NCBI RefSeq assembly: GCF_003173595.1
Contig: NZ_QGNZ01000004.1
Location: 372,001-436,000, forward strand
DNA from: Pedobacter yonginensis
GTDB lineage: Bacteria; Bacteroidota; Bacteroidia; Sphingobacteriales; Sphingobacteriaceae
Direction of reading: 5' to 3'
DNA: 64,000 nucleotides
Shown: in pieces, positions 8,276-17,793 of the stretch
Numbering within the stretch: the first letter of the stretch is position 1
Layout: each line of letters begins with the position of its first letter
Position numbers and translations under genes: made by a program
The notes under the pieces: model-generated
Seen by the model: the letters and a program-made list of their open reading frames with translations, nothing else
The model's database searches: none
Told to the model about the DNA's origin: nothing

Positions 8276-9096
8276 TAAAATAGATTTGGCTTGGCAAAAA
8301 CATTGCACGATTTAACTTTTTTCAAATCAAACTCAACTAATCCTTTGTTCGTTACCGCAAAAAAAGAATAGCCCAATGGTGTTAAAATGTCAAAAATATG
8401 AGATGGAGGAAGTCCAGTTTTTTGTTGGTAATTGCGGTCGAATTCGAAGATAAGGTAAGGCTTATGTTTTTTGATGGTTTGTTTTAGCCCCTCAATTACG
8501 AAACTCTCGTATCCCTCTACATCAATCTTGATAAAGTTAACATGTTCATTGTTGAGCACGTCATCACCTACTTCGCACTTTACCACTGTTCCTTTACCCG
8601 TTTCAAAAAGGTTAAAAGCACCAGGGTTAACGCTATCTTCATTAATGTGAATGCTAATTTCTTCTGCCTTATTGCTTAAGGCTACGTTATGCGGGTGAAT
8701 GTTCGCAAACTTGTTCAAGCTGATGTTGTTTAGCAAGGATTTGAAATTGTACTGAACAGGCTCGAAAGCAATCACTTTACCCGTATTTCCTGTCAATTCC
8801 GCAAAATATAAGGTGTGAAAACCAATGTTAGCACCTACATCTATAACTGTATCACCTTTCTTGATATAAGCTTTAAAAACCGATTTCAGTTCGGGCTCAT
8901 AATCTCCTGTAAACCTAATTTTTGCACCAATCCACGTTGAGGTATCGCAATTGATTTTGAAATTGCCATTTAGTGGGGTGGCCATTTGGTTGCCTATGTT
9001 TAACTTTTGCCTAACAAATAAATAATTAAACAGCCGATATTGCCCTATGAAGGATGGTCGTCTCAATATTTTTGTTAGGAGGGATTTTTGAATCAT
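8275..9096 (-). CDS. FkbM-family SAM-dependent methyltransferase
   Basis: A 273-residue methyltransferase. Motif I is VIDVGANIGFHTLYF, followed by VIAFEPVQYN and the FkbM signature NFIKIDVEGYESFVIEGL. The N-terminal 50 residues are variable, as usual in this family. ATG 9096 follows the upstream GT4 stop by 11 bases, and the gene ends in a TAATG overlap with a second FkbM gene, so both are likely made at similar levels. Substrate unknown; methylation of a sugar in the polysaccharide is inferred. Confidence 0.88.
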   Translation of the reverse strand: MIQKSLLTKILRRPSFIGQYRLFNYLFVRQKLNIGNQMATPLNGNFKINCDTSTWIGAKIRFTGDYEPELKSVFKAYIKKGDTVIDVGANIGFHTLYFAELTGNTGKVIAFEPVQYNFKSLLNNISLNKFANIHPHNVALSNKAEEISIHINEDSVNPGAFNLFETGKGTVVKCEVGDDVLNNEHVNFIKIDVEGYESFVIEGLKQTIKKHKPYLIFEFDRNYQQKTGLPPSHIFDILTPLGYSFFAVTNKGLVEFDLKKVKSCNVFAKPNLF

Positions 9097-9107
9097 TAAC
9101 TCTTGCT

Positions 9108-10388
9108 TTATGAAATGATTTTATCAAAAAAATCGGTTTGCCTTTGGGTCAGATAGGGTGCTGTGTAAGGCTCAAATGCTTCCCAATTGGTATTTGGCGA
9201 TAAATTGCTTTCAACTTTGATTAGGTATTCTTTAAAAATATTGTAGCTCAGGTTTGGGTCTTCATCATGCAGCATTAAATCTCCTGCAGCACATGTGCGT
9301 ATCGTTTTTACAATACTGCTTTTCGCATTAAAAATTGCCAAAAGTGGTCGTTTGGCAAGCACATAAGGCGATAATTTTGATGCAGTGTATGCGGCTTCAT
9401 TCGAGCCAATAATGATTAAGCCATCAGCAGATTCTAAATTTTTGATGCTTTCGTAAAAACCAATTCTATTTGTTATTTCAGTAACATAGGAATCAACGCC
9501 GAGTGCTTTTGCAATTGGCGCAATGGTTTCATTACCCTCACCACTTGGTGCATAACTTGTTCCAATAAAATAAAATCGAAGTTTTTTGAATAAATTTTCA
9601 TTTGCGTCTAAGCCTTTTTTGAAAGTTGAAAACAGAATCTTGAGGGATTTATCCATATCGTAGCCACCTCTACCCACATATACCAGATTGATTAAATCTT
9701 GCTCTAGTTTGTAGAATAGTTTAAGCTGATCTGTATTTTGTTTGGCAATCTCAAAATCCACCTCCGACGCACCGAATGTAATCACCTCATTAGGTATGGA
9801 ATTTAGATGTGGATATCTTGCCCTTAAATTGGTAATGTAATTTTCTGAAACGCTAATGATGCCCGATACGCCCTTCATTGCGATGGGCTCTAAAAATTTA
9901 TGCATTCTGTAAGAAAGCCAATATTTCTTTGGTCGTTCTGCCTTTGGCTTGCTCTCGTAATAGTCAGAATACCAAGGGTCTTGCATGTCAATAACATACG
10001 GTATGCCAAATTTCTTTTTCCAATAGGCGCCTAAAATACAAAGCGGAAATTCTGTGGTAGAAAAATAAATCAGATCAAATTTGGTTTGCTTTAAAAGCTT
10101 ATTTACATAGGCCTTGTAGAAATATAACGATCGAAGGGCTAAACTACCCAAACCTATTTTAGTGGTCCACTTTTTTGAAAAGGCCTTTACTTGATGAATC
10201 TTGATCCCGATTGGAACAGATTGCAGCAGCAAGGGGTCTTGAGTTGATTGGTAATACTTTTGATAAACGGTAACTACTTCAACTTCATAATCATATTCTT
10301 TAAAATAAGGTAAACTCATTCTAATTCTATGCATATCTGCCGCATTACTTGGCGGAAAATGAGGAGAAATAATCAGTACCTTTTTCAA
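9108..10388 (-). CDS. Glycosyltransferase, GT4-like
   Basis: A 426-residue GT-B type protein starting KKVLIISPHFPPSNAADMHR, the common opening of GT4 enzymes whose N-domain binds the acceptor. The donor-domain pattern is weaker than in its neighbours: LVYVGRGGYD and LSPYVLAKRPLLAIFN stand where the E-x7-E region would be, so donor binding may be atypical. The start is TTG at 10388 in a TTGA overlap with the acyltransferase stop; no ATG lies close by. Confidence 0.75.
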   Translation of the reverse strand: MKKVLIISPHFPPSNAADMHRIRMSLPYFKEYDYEVEVVTVYQKYYQSTQDPLLLQSVPIGIKIHQVKAFSKKWTTKIGLGSLALRSLYFYKAYVNKLLKQTKFDLIYFSTTEFPLCILGAYWKKKFGIPYVIDMQDPWYSDYYESKPKAERPKKYWLSYRMHKFLEPIAMKGVSGIISVSENYITNLRARYPHLNSIPNEVITFGASEVDFEIAKQNTDQLKLFYKLEQDLINLVYVGRGGYDMDKSLKILFSTFKKGLDANENLFKKLRFYFIGTSYAPSGEGNETIAPIAKALGVDSYVTEITNRIGFYESIKNLESADGLIIIGSNEAAYTASKLSPYVLAKRPLLAIFNAKSSIVKTIRTCAAGDLMLHDEDPNLSYNIFKEYLIKVESNLSPNTNWEAFEPYTAPYLTQRQTDFFDKIIS

Positions 10389-11596
10389 TGGATTGGTTTG
10401 GGCTTTAATAACCGATTTAGTGCCGGCTGTAATTTCTTTTCTAATAAAAACGCTATTCCAAATGTGATTACAACGAATATAGCAATTCTCAGCAGGAGTG
10501 GAATGGCGGTAAGTTTAGCCAGTATAATCAAAATTGGGTTGTGAAATAAATAAATACTATAGGATAGAAGGCCGATGTATTTGAATGGTTTCAGTAATAT
10601 AAATGTATAAAATCTATAAATTAATTTTTTAAATGGTACGATAAAAAGGATGGCAATGGGTAAACAGATGTATAAAATTCTACTTGTTAAAGGATAGGTG
10701 AAATCGTTAAAAATAAATAACAAACTGAGCAAATAGGTAATCGAAATTAAAAAAATACCTAAGTAATTCGATAGGAAATTAGTGAAATGTTGCCCCTTTT
10801 TATGCTGAACTAAAAACAGAAATAGCGGTACGCTACATAGGGCAAATAAGACGTTCCGTATCGGGTCGTAGTAGTTGTCGGTAAAATGGGCTCGCGAAAC
10901 AATTGGTAAACAACAAAGGGCGAGCATGGCCAGCGTATAGTTAGTCCGAATGGTATTTCTATATTTCCAAATGTAAAAGCCAATAATCCACACTGGCGAG
11001 TAAGCAAGCATCAATAGGAGATAGTTCAAGATGATGCTTTCAGAAATCGGATGGTAATAGAAATAAATGCAAAAAAGTCCAAGAAGAAACCAGATGGCTA
11101 CATTTCGATTGTGAATGTGATCTTTTCTGATTACAAAAAGTGCAAATATAACATAGAAGAACATCTCGAAACTTAAACTCCAAATTACCGGATTGCTGTT
11201 CCAAAATACATCTAACAAGCAGCCTTGCATGGTGCTCACAGGTATTAAGTTTCCAATAATCATGCTTGTGGATGGAACGTTGTTAAACATATAAATTTCC
11301 AATAAAATACTTACCATTACGGCGATGAAAAGTATTGGATTGATGCGTATAAACCGATCTATTAAAAACTGTTTGGCCGATTTATGCTTTGCCTCAACGG
11401 ATGAATGAATTACAATGCCTGATAGTACAAAGAATATGAGCACCGATTCTGTTGCCCAGTTTCCAATTAAATTAGTGAAGTGATTTTTGTGTTTGGATAT
11501 TTCTGGGAACTTGTTGATTAAATGTCCAATCACGACCAAGAATGCCGCCATTCCGCGGATGACCTCCAAATGAACATTTTTCGATGTATTTTTCAA
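10385..11596 (-). CDS. Acyltransferase-3 family integral membrane protein
   Basis: A 403-residue polytopic protein with about ten membrane segments. The family hallmark near the N-terminus is present: VIRGMAAFLVVIGH (catalytic-type His at about residue 24), then FVLSGIVIH and the basic FLIDRFIRINP motif. Such proteins acylate (often O-acetylate) polysaccharides at the membrane. The start is TTG at 11596, directly abutting the TAG of the upstream GT gene; without it the conserved first segment would be lost. Four proteins of this family occur in the locus. Confidence 0.87.
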   Translation of the reverse strand: MKNTSKNVHLEVIRGMAAFLVVIGHLINKFPEISKHKNHFTNLIGNWATESVLIFFVLSGIVIHSSVEAKHKSAKQFLIDRFIRINPILFIAVMVSILLEIYMFNNVPSTSMIIGNLIPVSTMQGCLLDVFWNSNPVIWSLSFEMFFYVIFALFVIRKDHIHNRNVAIWFLLGLFCIYFYYHPISESIILNYLLLMLAYSPVWIIGFYIWKYRNTIRTNYTLAMLALCCLPIVSRAHFTDNYYDPIRNVLFALCSVPLFLFLVQHKKGQHFTNFLSNYLGIFLISITYLLSLLFIFNDFTYPLTSRILYICLPIAILFIVPFKKLIYRFYTFILLKPFKYIGLLSYSIYLFHNPILIILAKLTAIPLLLRIAIFVVITFGIAFLLEKKLQPALNRLLKPKPIH

Positions 11597-12823
11597 CTAT
11601 AAAACGTTTTTAACTATAAGTAAAAATTTGGATTTCTCGTTTTCCCAATTTAATGTTTGGTTGGCTAAAGAAAGTGAATTGAATTGAGCTTCTTCTAAAC
11701 GTGTTCTATCATGATAGTAATTGCTGATGATGTTTATTAAAGCTTCAAGATTACCAATTGGATAAACGCTGCCTATTTGCGGGTATTTTTCCATAAATGC
11801 TTTTTGTGCCGATGTATCTGTTGCGATGACGGCTAAACCCGCATTTAGATAAGTAAATAGTTTGTTGGTTAAGCACAAATCTCTGTTTCTGGGTATTCCA
11901 ATTTCTGTGGCCAAGCCAATATCAAAAGCGCTGGCAAATCTCACAATATCATCAGGTGGGATGGGCGAATGAAAAATTATTTTACGGTCATGGAGGCCTA
12001 ATTTTTCTCCAGTTACTTTGATTGAGGATTGGCTTTGCTCGTCGGCGTTTCCAAGTAGATGCAGTTCGATATCCAGATCTTTCAGTTGAGCAAGGGCCTT
12101 AATCACGTCTTCTAGGCCTCTACCCGCACCAACCGTTTGCGAAAACCAAAATAATTTTAATCCATTCCCAATTTTATTTGGTGTGTATTGGGTTGTGGGA
12201 AAGACATTTAGAATGGTTATCGGGTTTAATTTCGGATAAATGGATTGATAGGCAAGACCGATTTGGTCGCTGGAGGTCGTTAAATAATCAAGTTTGTTTA
12301 GAAAACGATTTTCTATTTCCGTTTTAAGCTTAACATCAAAACGATCTTGTCCATCAGCTACCTCATTTCGATGGAAATCTTCTGCATCAAAACCACATTT
12401 TGCATGGTGTTTTTTGGCGGCAATTACCGCTGCTGGCAACGCCGCTAAGTTATGTGCAATGTATAAATCGGCCTTAATATTTTTTGCTTCTGCAATTAAC
12501 GATGGTGTTGCTCTACCAATGGCTGATAGGGGCAACCCCCATCTAAAACCCAGCTGTGCTGATAGCGCTTTTGAAATTTTATGCGCAATTTTCGATTTGA
12601 AATAGGCTATTTTATCTTGATTAGGATCTCCACCCACCTTTATCGCTTTCCATCTTTTTGTTTTCAAAAGTACCTTATCGAGTTCGGTAGCCCAATGGCT
12701 GTAATATTGATAAAGTACAACCACCTCATAGCCTGCTTCGGTAAGTGCATCAGCTTCTTTTACCAAACGCGGATTGGTAGCTGGTTGTCCAGAAGTTATT
12801 AAAACTATTTTAGTTGGTTTCAA
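11597..12823 (-). CDS. Glycosyltransferase family 4
   Basis: A 408-residue GT-B glycosyltransferase. The N-terminus KIVLITSGQPATNPRLVKEA is frequent in Bacteroidota GT4 enzymes, with IAHNLAALPAAVIAAK around residues 115-135. The donor domain shows LFWFSQTVGAGRGLEDV and LTNKLFTYLNAGLAVI in place of a classical E-x7-E. Start is TTG 12823 in a TTGA overlap with the preceding FkbM gene. It is followed directly by the acyltransferase gene. Confidence 0.82.
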   Translation of the reverse strand: MKPTKIVLITSGQPATNPRLVKEADALTEAGYEVVVLYQYYSHWATELDKVLLKTKRWKAIKVGGDPNQDKIAYFKSKIAHKISKALSAQLGFRWGLPLSAIGRATPSLIAEAKNIKADLYIAHNLAALPAAVIAAKKHHAKCGFDAEDFHRNEVADGQDRFDVKLKTEIENRFLNKLDYLTTSSDQIGLAYQSIYPKLNPITILNVFPTTQYTPNKIGNGLKLFWFSQTVGAGRGLEDVIKALAQLKDLDIELHLLGNADEQSQSSIKVTGEKLGLHDRKIIFHSPIPPDDIVRFASAFDIGLATEIGIPRNRDLCLTNKLFTYLNAGLAVIATDTSAQKAFMEKYPQIGSVYPIGNLEALINIISNYYHDRTRLEEAQFNSLSLANQTLNWENEKSKFLLIVKNVL

Positions 12824-13683
12824 GGATTGGAGGATAATCTTTGATTTACGAAATCTAAGTTATGTACAGCAAAGTAATTTTCTCTGTTGGCTGTGTAGCT
12901 TATCGGATGTAAACTTTTGCGATCCACATGATAAGCACAAAGCCTATAATCGTGCTGACGTAAAAGTTCTAGAATATCATGTACGTCGTGGTTTGAGTTT
13001 TCTAAGGTAATGTTAATTTCGAGTTGTAAAATATCAATTCTTTTCTCGTTCAATAGCTGTTCTGCACCTTGTAATACACTAAATTCAAAGCCCTCCACAT
13101 CAATTTTGGCATAGCTAATGTGCTGAATGTTGTTTTCCCTTGCATAGTCATCCAGCTTTTTAGCTTTTACTGGAATACTTTGGGTTGAGTTGTTTAAATT
13201 AATGTGGTTTCGGCCGTCAAGACCTTGTGTAAATGATACCAAACCCTCCATATTGGATAAGGCCGTGTTGTTAAGCCTTGCAATTTTTTCGAGATGATTC
13301 AATTGAATGTTACGTTTAAGTTTGTCGAAGTTGGAAGCGTCTGGCTCAAAACAATGTATTTCGCCTTTTTCGCCTATAAATTTCGAAATCCAAACCGTGT
13401 AATAGCCCATGTTGGTGCCAATATCCAAAACGGTATCAGCTGGTTTTAAGTAATCTTGAATCAAATTAAACTCCTCCCAATCTACGATATAATTGTACAT
13501 CAGCCACATGCTATGGAAAGATCTTCCATCCAATAAAATTTTCCTATCGCCCCAAAGTGAATACTTTACTTGATTCAATCCGAGCAAGCGAATGGTTTTC
13601 CACCCTACAAAACGGCAGAAGGCGAAAAAAACATGTTTCTTGTTGTATTCGTTTTGGTATAAATTTTTAAGGGATTTAAACAT
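12820..13683 (-). CDS. FkbM-family SAM-dependent methyltransferase
   Basis: A 287-residue methyltransferase with motif I TVLDIGTNMGYYTVW, the acidic HCFEPDASN segment and the FkbM signature AKIDVEGFEFSVLQGAEQ. The N-terminal 80 residues are basic and aromatic and may contact the glycan or membrane. ATG 13683 lies six bases after the upstream GT4 stop. It is one of five FkbM genes in the locus and resembles the tandem pair at 7391-9096 only in the core motifs, so recent duplication is unlikely. Confidence 0.88.
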   Translation of the reverse strand: MFKSLKNLYQNEYNKKHVFFAFCRFVGWKTIRLLGLNQVKYSLWGDRKILLDGRSFHSMWLMYNYIVDWEEFNLIQDYLKPADTVLDIGTNMGYYTVWISKFIGEKGEIHCFEPDASNFDKLKRNIQLNHLEKIARLNNTALSNMEGLVSFTQGLDGRNHINLNNSTQSIPVKAKKLDDYARENNIQHISYAKIDVEGFEFSVLQGAEQLLNEKRIDILQLEINITLENSNHDVHDILELLRQHDYRLCAYHVDRKSLHPISYTANRENYFAVHNLDFVNQRLSSNP

Positions 13684-13689
13684 ACTTCA

Positions 13690-14709
13690 TCAAGATTTAT
13701 AGGCGATACATTTTGAATAGTATGAAATGTAATCTCTTACAATTTTTTCACTCGAAAAATTTTTCTCTGCCCTTGCCCTTACTTCGTGTCTGGATATTTC
13801 TTTCAGCTTACCAACTGCATCACATAACTCCGTGTAATTATTTACTAGAAAGCCATTTTGGCCATGTTCAATAACTTCTGCTACGGCACCTTTAGGGTAG
13901 CCAATTACGGGTGTGCCGCAGGCAAGTGCTTCAGCCATAACAATGCCAAAGGGTTCGTTCCAGCCAATGGGCATCAGCAATGCCGAACAAGTGCCCAGTA
14001 ATTTATTTTTTTGAACATCATTTACCGCTCCAACATATTCAATCTGTTGACCTAAATAAGGTCGAATTTGTTCGTCAAAATAATTTTGGTGTTCGTTGGT
14101 AACATTACCCGCGATGATGAGCCTCCTATTGGTTGCCAATGCAACTTTTACGGCCTCATGCGCGCCTTTTATAGGCTCTATCCTCCCTAAAAACATCAAT
14201 GGGGCATCAGCAGCCACTTCTTTTTGAAACTGATAGATGCTAAGGTCAATGCCATTATAAATGGTTTGCGTACTTGCATAGGGCAAAATCTTTTGATTAA
14301 TGTAGTGACTACATCCAGTAAAGAACAAGGTATTTCTCTTGGATAAATAAACGGCTTTTTTTATTTGAGAAATGGTCGGCTCTCTTTGGTATGACATGAT
14401 TTTGGGGATGTCTGTTCGCAAAAATGGCATTAAGTATGCAAGCCTACTGAAACTATGAATCACATCTGGTTTCCATTTTTTTAACTGCCTTATGGTTTGG
14501 ATGTTTTTTAGGTGTGCGATCATCCCTTGCTGATTGGCTGGATAACTTAACAATTCAGCTTTGGTTATGGAATCTTGATGCGCAACCAAAATAACTTCAT
14601 GCCCAGCCTCAATTAAACCCTCCACTAAAAAGTGAATCATACGTTCTATGCCTCCATAGTTTTGAGGAGGGACTGGAATAAATGGATCAGCTGTTATCGC
14701 AATGCGCAT
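13690..14709 (-). CDS. Glycosyltransferase family 4
   Basis: A 339-residue GT-B enzyme with a complete pattern: an N-terminal glycine-rich loop YGGIERMIHFLVEGL, MFLGRIEPIKGAHEAV at the start of the donor domain, and the E-x7-E motif in EPFGIVMAEALACGTP. It is shorter than the usual 370-400 residues of the family but no domain is missing. The ATG at 14709 comes 29 bases after the upstream stop. Substrate not predictable. Confidence 0.87.
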   Translation of the reverse strand: MRIAITADPFIPVPPQNYGGIERMIHFLVEGLIEAGHEVILVAHQDSITKAELLSYPANQQGMIAHLKNIQTIRQLKKWKPDVIHSFSRLAYLMPFLRTDIPKIMSYQREPTISQIKKAVYLSKRNTLFFTGCSHYINQKILPYASTQTIYNGIDLSIYQFQKEVAADAPLMFLGRIEPIKGAHEAVKVALATNRRLIIAGNVTNEHQNYFDEQIRPYLGQQIEYVGAVNDVQKNKLLGTCSALLMPIGWNEPFGIVMAEALACGTPVIGYPKGAVAEVIEHGQNGFLVNNYTELCDAVGKLKEISRHEVRARAEKNFSSEKIVRDYISYYSKCIAYKS

Positions 14710-14738
14710 GAAGCTAAAGGCGAATTAAGTTGGACATA

Positions 14739-15716
14739 CTACACTTCAGTTTCGTAAACTTCATCTATAATTTGGAGCATTCTTTTAGCACTTTTGGCGA
14801 GTGAAAGATTTTCAATAACATACTGCCGTGGCTGATATTTGCCGCCTACCATACGAGATAAAAACAGGGGGAGTTTATCTTTAAAAGCTGCAAAATCGAC
14901 AAATGTTTCCCCACAATACGCATTGAAATAAGGTACCGATGATGCAGGGATTGGCATGTTGTTATTCCATTTGCCCAGATTTGGATCAAGCCAATAGCCT
15001 TGATTCCAAGCTAAAATAGGAACATTCATAGACATGGCTTCTTGGTAAGCAAAACCTTGGCTTTCATGTTCAGACAAATAGATCATGGCTTTACAATCAC
15101 TCAATAAATTGAAATATTCTTTCTCTTTGTAATGGCCGTAAATGATTTCCTTAAATGTATATCCCTGTGCTTCCAGCTGGTTTTTGATGGGCATAAGCAG
15201 ATCCGCATCATATTTCGATTTGATTTTATTGTATATCAAAAAGTCAAACGCTTTATTTTCGTTTACTGGTGGTTTCCATTTTTCAGTCTCAATACCCGCA
15301 AACCAAACGTCGCAAACTTTTTGGCCATAGTATGAAATGTAAATCGCTTCTGCCCATGCAGAATGCTGTAAATATTTAGCTATTGGATAATCTTCGAGCA
15401 TTGTTGTCCACTCCGACGGGTGGCTAACTAAAGCAATTCCTGCAATAATTTGGTTTGGCTGCTGATATGCGTTAAGAATATCTTTACCAATGCCCAAAAC
15501 AATCACCTTGTCTTCAGCTTTGAGCGACCTGAATTTTTGATTCTTTTTGTAGGCAATTCCCATTTGATCAAAACTCTTGCAGAGATTAATGAACACTTTT
15601 TCTATTCCACTCACCCTTTTGCCTTTCATTAACTTTTTAAGAAATGGTATTAGATACCGATCTCCAAAAAAATACCTGTCTTTTAAAGGCAATGGTTTAA
15701 AATAAATATGGATCAT
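14739..15716 (-). CDS. Glycosyltransferase, GT-B fold (GT4-related)
   Basis: A 325-residue protein with an intact donor half: FLIYNKIKSKYD, then YLSEHESQGFAYQEAMSMNVP, which is an E-x7-E-type motif. The N-terminal half is short and atypical, beginning with a basic aromatic stretch (residues 1-40). It overlaps the upstream acyltransferase by an ATGA junction. The family beyond GT-B is uncertain. Confidence 0.75.
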   Translation of the reverse strand: MIHIYFKPLPLKDRYFFGDRYLIPFLKKLMKGKRVSGIEKVFINLCKSFDQMGIAYKKNQKFRSLKAEDKVIVLGIGKDILNAYQQPNQIIAGIALVSHPSEWTTMLEDYPIAKYLQHSAWAEAIYISYYGQKVCDVWFAGIETEKWKPPVNENKAFDFLIYNKIKSKYDADLLMPIKNQLEAQGYTFKEIIYGHYKEKEYFNLLSDCKAMIYLSEHESQGFAYQEAMSMNVPILAWNQGYWLDPNLGKWNNNMPIPASSVPYFNAYCGETFVDFAAFKDKLPLFLSRMVGGKYQPRQYVIENLSLAKSAKRMLQIIDEVYETEV

Positions 15717-16657
15717 GTGACACTAATTTTTTTTGACCATTTTAAGGCCGTTCTTTCAAAAATTATATAAAACATGGAGGCGCCAAATATGCAGCCTAAA
15801 ATCAAAATGATGAAAAGCAAATAGGGATTGATGGTTAATTTGCTCAAGATAATTAAAATTAGATCGGCGGTTAAGATATGGGTGAGATAGAGCGAATAGG
15901 ATATCTTACCCAGCCATTTGGAGAAAATAATTTTAAAATTTAAGTGGAGTATGGCCACAGCAGTAAGATAGCCGATTAAGCCAGTTACAATTGCCACCTT
16001 GAAACAGAGAAAAAGTGTTAAGATAACTAACATTGCATGCCCCTCTACCAAACTTATTTTTTTCTTTTTAATTAGCAACACCAGCATTCCAAAAACAAAG
16101 TAATGTAGGTTGTGCACCAACAGCATATAACGCTCGTCCAGTTTCAAACAAGGCCCTAAAAACCCTAAGAAAATTAGAGTGCTCATTAAAATGTATTTAT
16201 TGCCGTTTCTGATGTAATAAAATAGCAAACCAATTAAAATATAAAATTGAAATTCTACACCAAGTGTCCAAAAAACGGAAGAATACCATTCTGAATTCGT
16301 AAATGGAACCAGGTAAAATAGGTTGTAAATGAACTTCAGGATGCTAAATTGAGGTTCAAATATAGCAAATGTGATTACCGTGATCGAAAATGGTATTCCA
16401 ATTCTAATCAATCTTTTTTCAATAAACCTGAAAAAGTTGCTGGTTTGGTAATTAACATTCCACAAGGAATATGGTACTACGAAGCCTGAAATGACGAAGA
16501 AAATTGGTACGCCTTGTTGTCCATAAGCCAACAAGTTATGGATTGGATAATGCTGCAAGTCTGTAGCCAAACTCATGTGTACAATGCACACGCTTAGGCT
16601 TGCAAAAGCTCTTAGGAAGTCAAGTATCGGAATATGATCGTCAGACCTTACCATCAT
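15713..16657 (-). CDS. Acyltransferase-3 family integral membrane protein
   Basis: A 314-residue polytopic membrane protein. The N-terminal signature ILDFLRAFASLSVCIVHMS carries the catalytic-type His (about residue 27), followed by FFVISGFVVPYS and EKRLIRIGIP. It is about 60-90 residues shorter than the other three family members in this locus, with fewer predicted membrane segments. Two ATGs lie in tandem (16657 and 16654); either works. Ends in an ATGA overlap with the next GT gene. Confidence 0.85.
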   Translation of the reverse strand: MMVRSDDHIPILDFLRAFASLSVCIVHMSLATDLQHYPIHNLLAYGQQGVPIFFVISGFVVPYSLWNVNYQTSNFFRFIEKRLIRIGIPFSITVITFAIFEPQFSILKFIYNLFYLVPFTNSEWYSSVFWTLGVEFQFYILIGLLFYYIRNGNKYILMSTLIFLGFLGPCLKLDERYMLLVHNLHYFVFGMLVLLIKKKKISLVEGHAMLVILTLFLCFKVAIVTGLIGYLTAVAILHLNFKIIFSKWLGKISYSLYLTHILTADLILIILSKLTINPYLLFIILILGCIFGASMFYIIFERTALKWSKKISVT

Positions 16658-17793
16658 AAACTCTGCATTAATTTATTTAGGCTGTTCGGAATACAGTGGT
16701 CTTGTAACGCTCTCTTCTGCCCATTAATTCTCAATTTCTTTCTTAGGCTTTGATCGTCATTAAGCGCTTTTATTTTATCGTTAAGCGATTCTTCATTACT
16801 AAAAACTTCGATTTCCGTTCCTATTTCATACAATTCATCCAATCCTTCTGCCCACTCGGTTAAATAACATGCGCCTAACATTGGGGCTTCGATATCTCTT
16901 AACCTTGAGTATCGGTTTGGATTCAACATTGGGTATTGATAACTCGGATAACGGTTGATGCCAAGGGTGATATTACTTTCTCTAGTGATTTGAATATATT
17001 CTTCAAAGTTAGGTTTCGGCTTCAGTAGGCCATTCAGTTTATGGTTATTCGTAGGAATGTATTGCCTAGACTTTAATTTGTTTACGAAAGCTTTTACTCC
17101 AAATTTATGTATAAAGTCGATTTGATTGAGGGCTTTATCGGTAAGAGAAGTTTTTGCATCCAATATTTTTTCTGATCCCACCATCCAATTTGCGCCATAT
17201 ATGTCGATTAATAAATTTGGGCATTTAACCAGTAACTGCTCGAAAAATAACTGCCGTTGTAAATCTTTTGATCCAATAAATGAAACCTTGCCATTTTCTA
17301 CATTACCGGGTTTTCTGTATTTGGGGTCTATCCACATGGGCATGGGTAAATGGATGTGGTTGAAGCCCGCTTTTTTATACATGGCCAACGCTTGATATTC
17401 TGGCACCCAATTTTTATCGAATACACCAAAAATTTTTGGTATTTTTTGAAAGTTTCTTACGTTATCGCAAAAGAAGTTAACGCAGGGAATGCCCATCTTC
17501 TTAATCTCTTTTATAGCCTCTTCATCTATTTGATTGGGATACAGATAACTTAAAAAAAGATCAACCGGGTTGTTTTTTAAAAAATGCAGTGTTTTTTGCC
17601 ATGCATCTGATTTCCAATTATCTAAGCTTTCTTCACTTTGTGGAACTAGCCCATAAGCCCAATCAATATCTTCAGCTTCAAGCCAATCGTGGCCAGCTTC
17701 TGTAATACCATTTTTTATGTAGTATTCCCAAAATCCATAAGCTGAAATGGGATGCTGTATTTTAGATTGTAAAAAGGAAATGAAGATTTTCAC
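16654..17793 (-). CDS. Glycosyltransferase, CgeB-like (GT-B)
   Basis: A 379-residue protein resembling the CgeB/glycosyl-transferase-1-2 group. Visible are NFFCDNVRNF and GVFDKNWVPEYQAL in the N-domain and a C-terminal region with RLRDIEAPMLGACYLTEWA, which matches the conserved segment of that group ('E-x-P-x-x-G' followed by a hydrophobic turn). The start is GTG 17793 in a GTGA overlap with the preceding GT2 gene. Sugar and acceptor unknown. Confidence 0.7.
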   Translation of the reverse strand: MKIFISFLQSKIQHPISAYGFWEYYIKNGITEAGHDWLEAEDIDWAYGLVPQSEESLDNWKSDAWQKTLHFLKNNPVDLFLSYLYPNQIDEEAIKEIKKMGIPCVNFFCDNVRNFQKIPKIFGVFDKNWVPEYQALAMYKKAGFNHIHLPMPMWIDPKYRKPGNVENGKVSFIGSKDLQRQLFFEQLLVKCPNLLIDIYGANWMVGSEKILDAKTSLTDKALNQIDFIHKFGVKAFVNKLKSRQYIPTNNHKLNGLLKPKPNFEEYIQITRESNITLGINRYPSYQYPMLNPNRYSRLRDIEAPMLGACYLTEWAEGLDELYEIGTEIEVFSNEESLNDKIKALNDDQSLRKKLRINGQKRALQDHCIPNSLNKLMQSL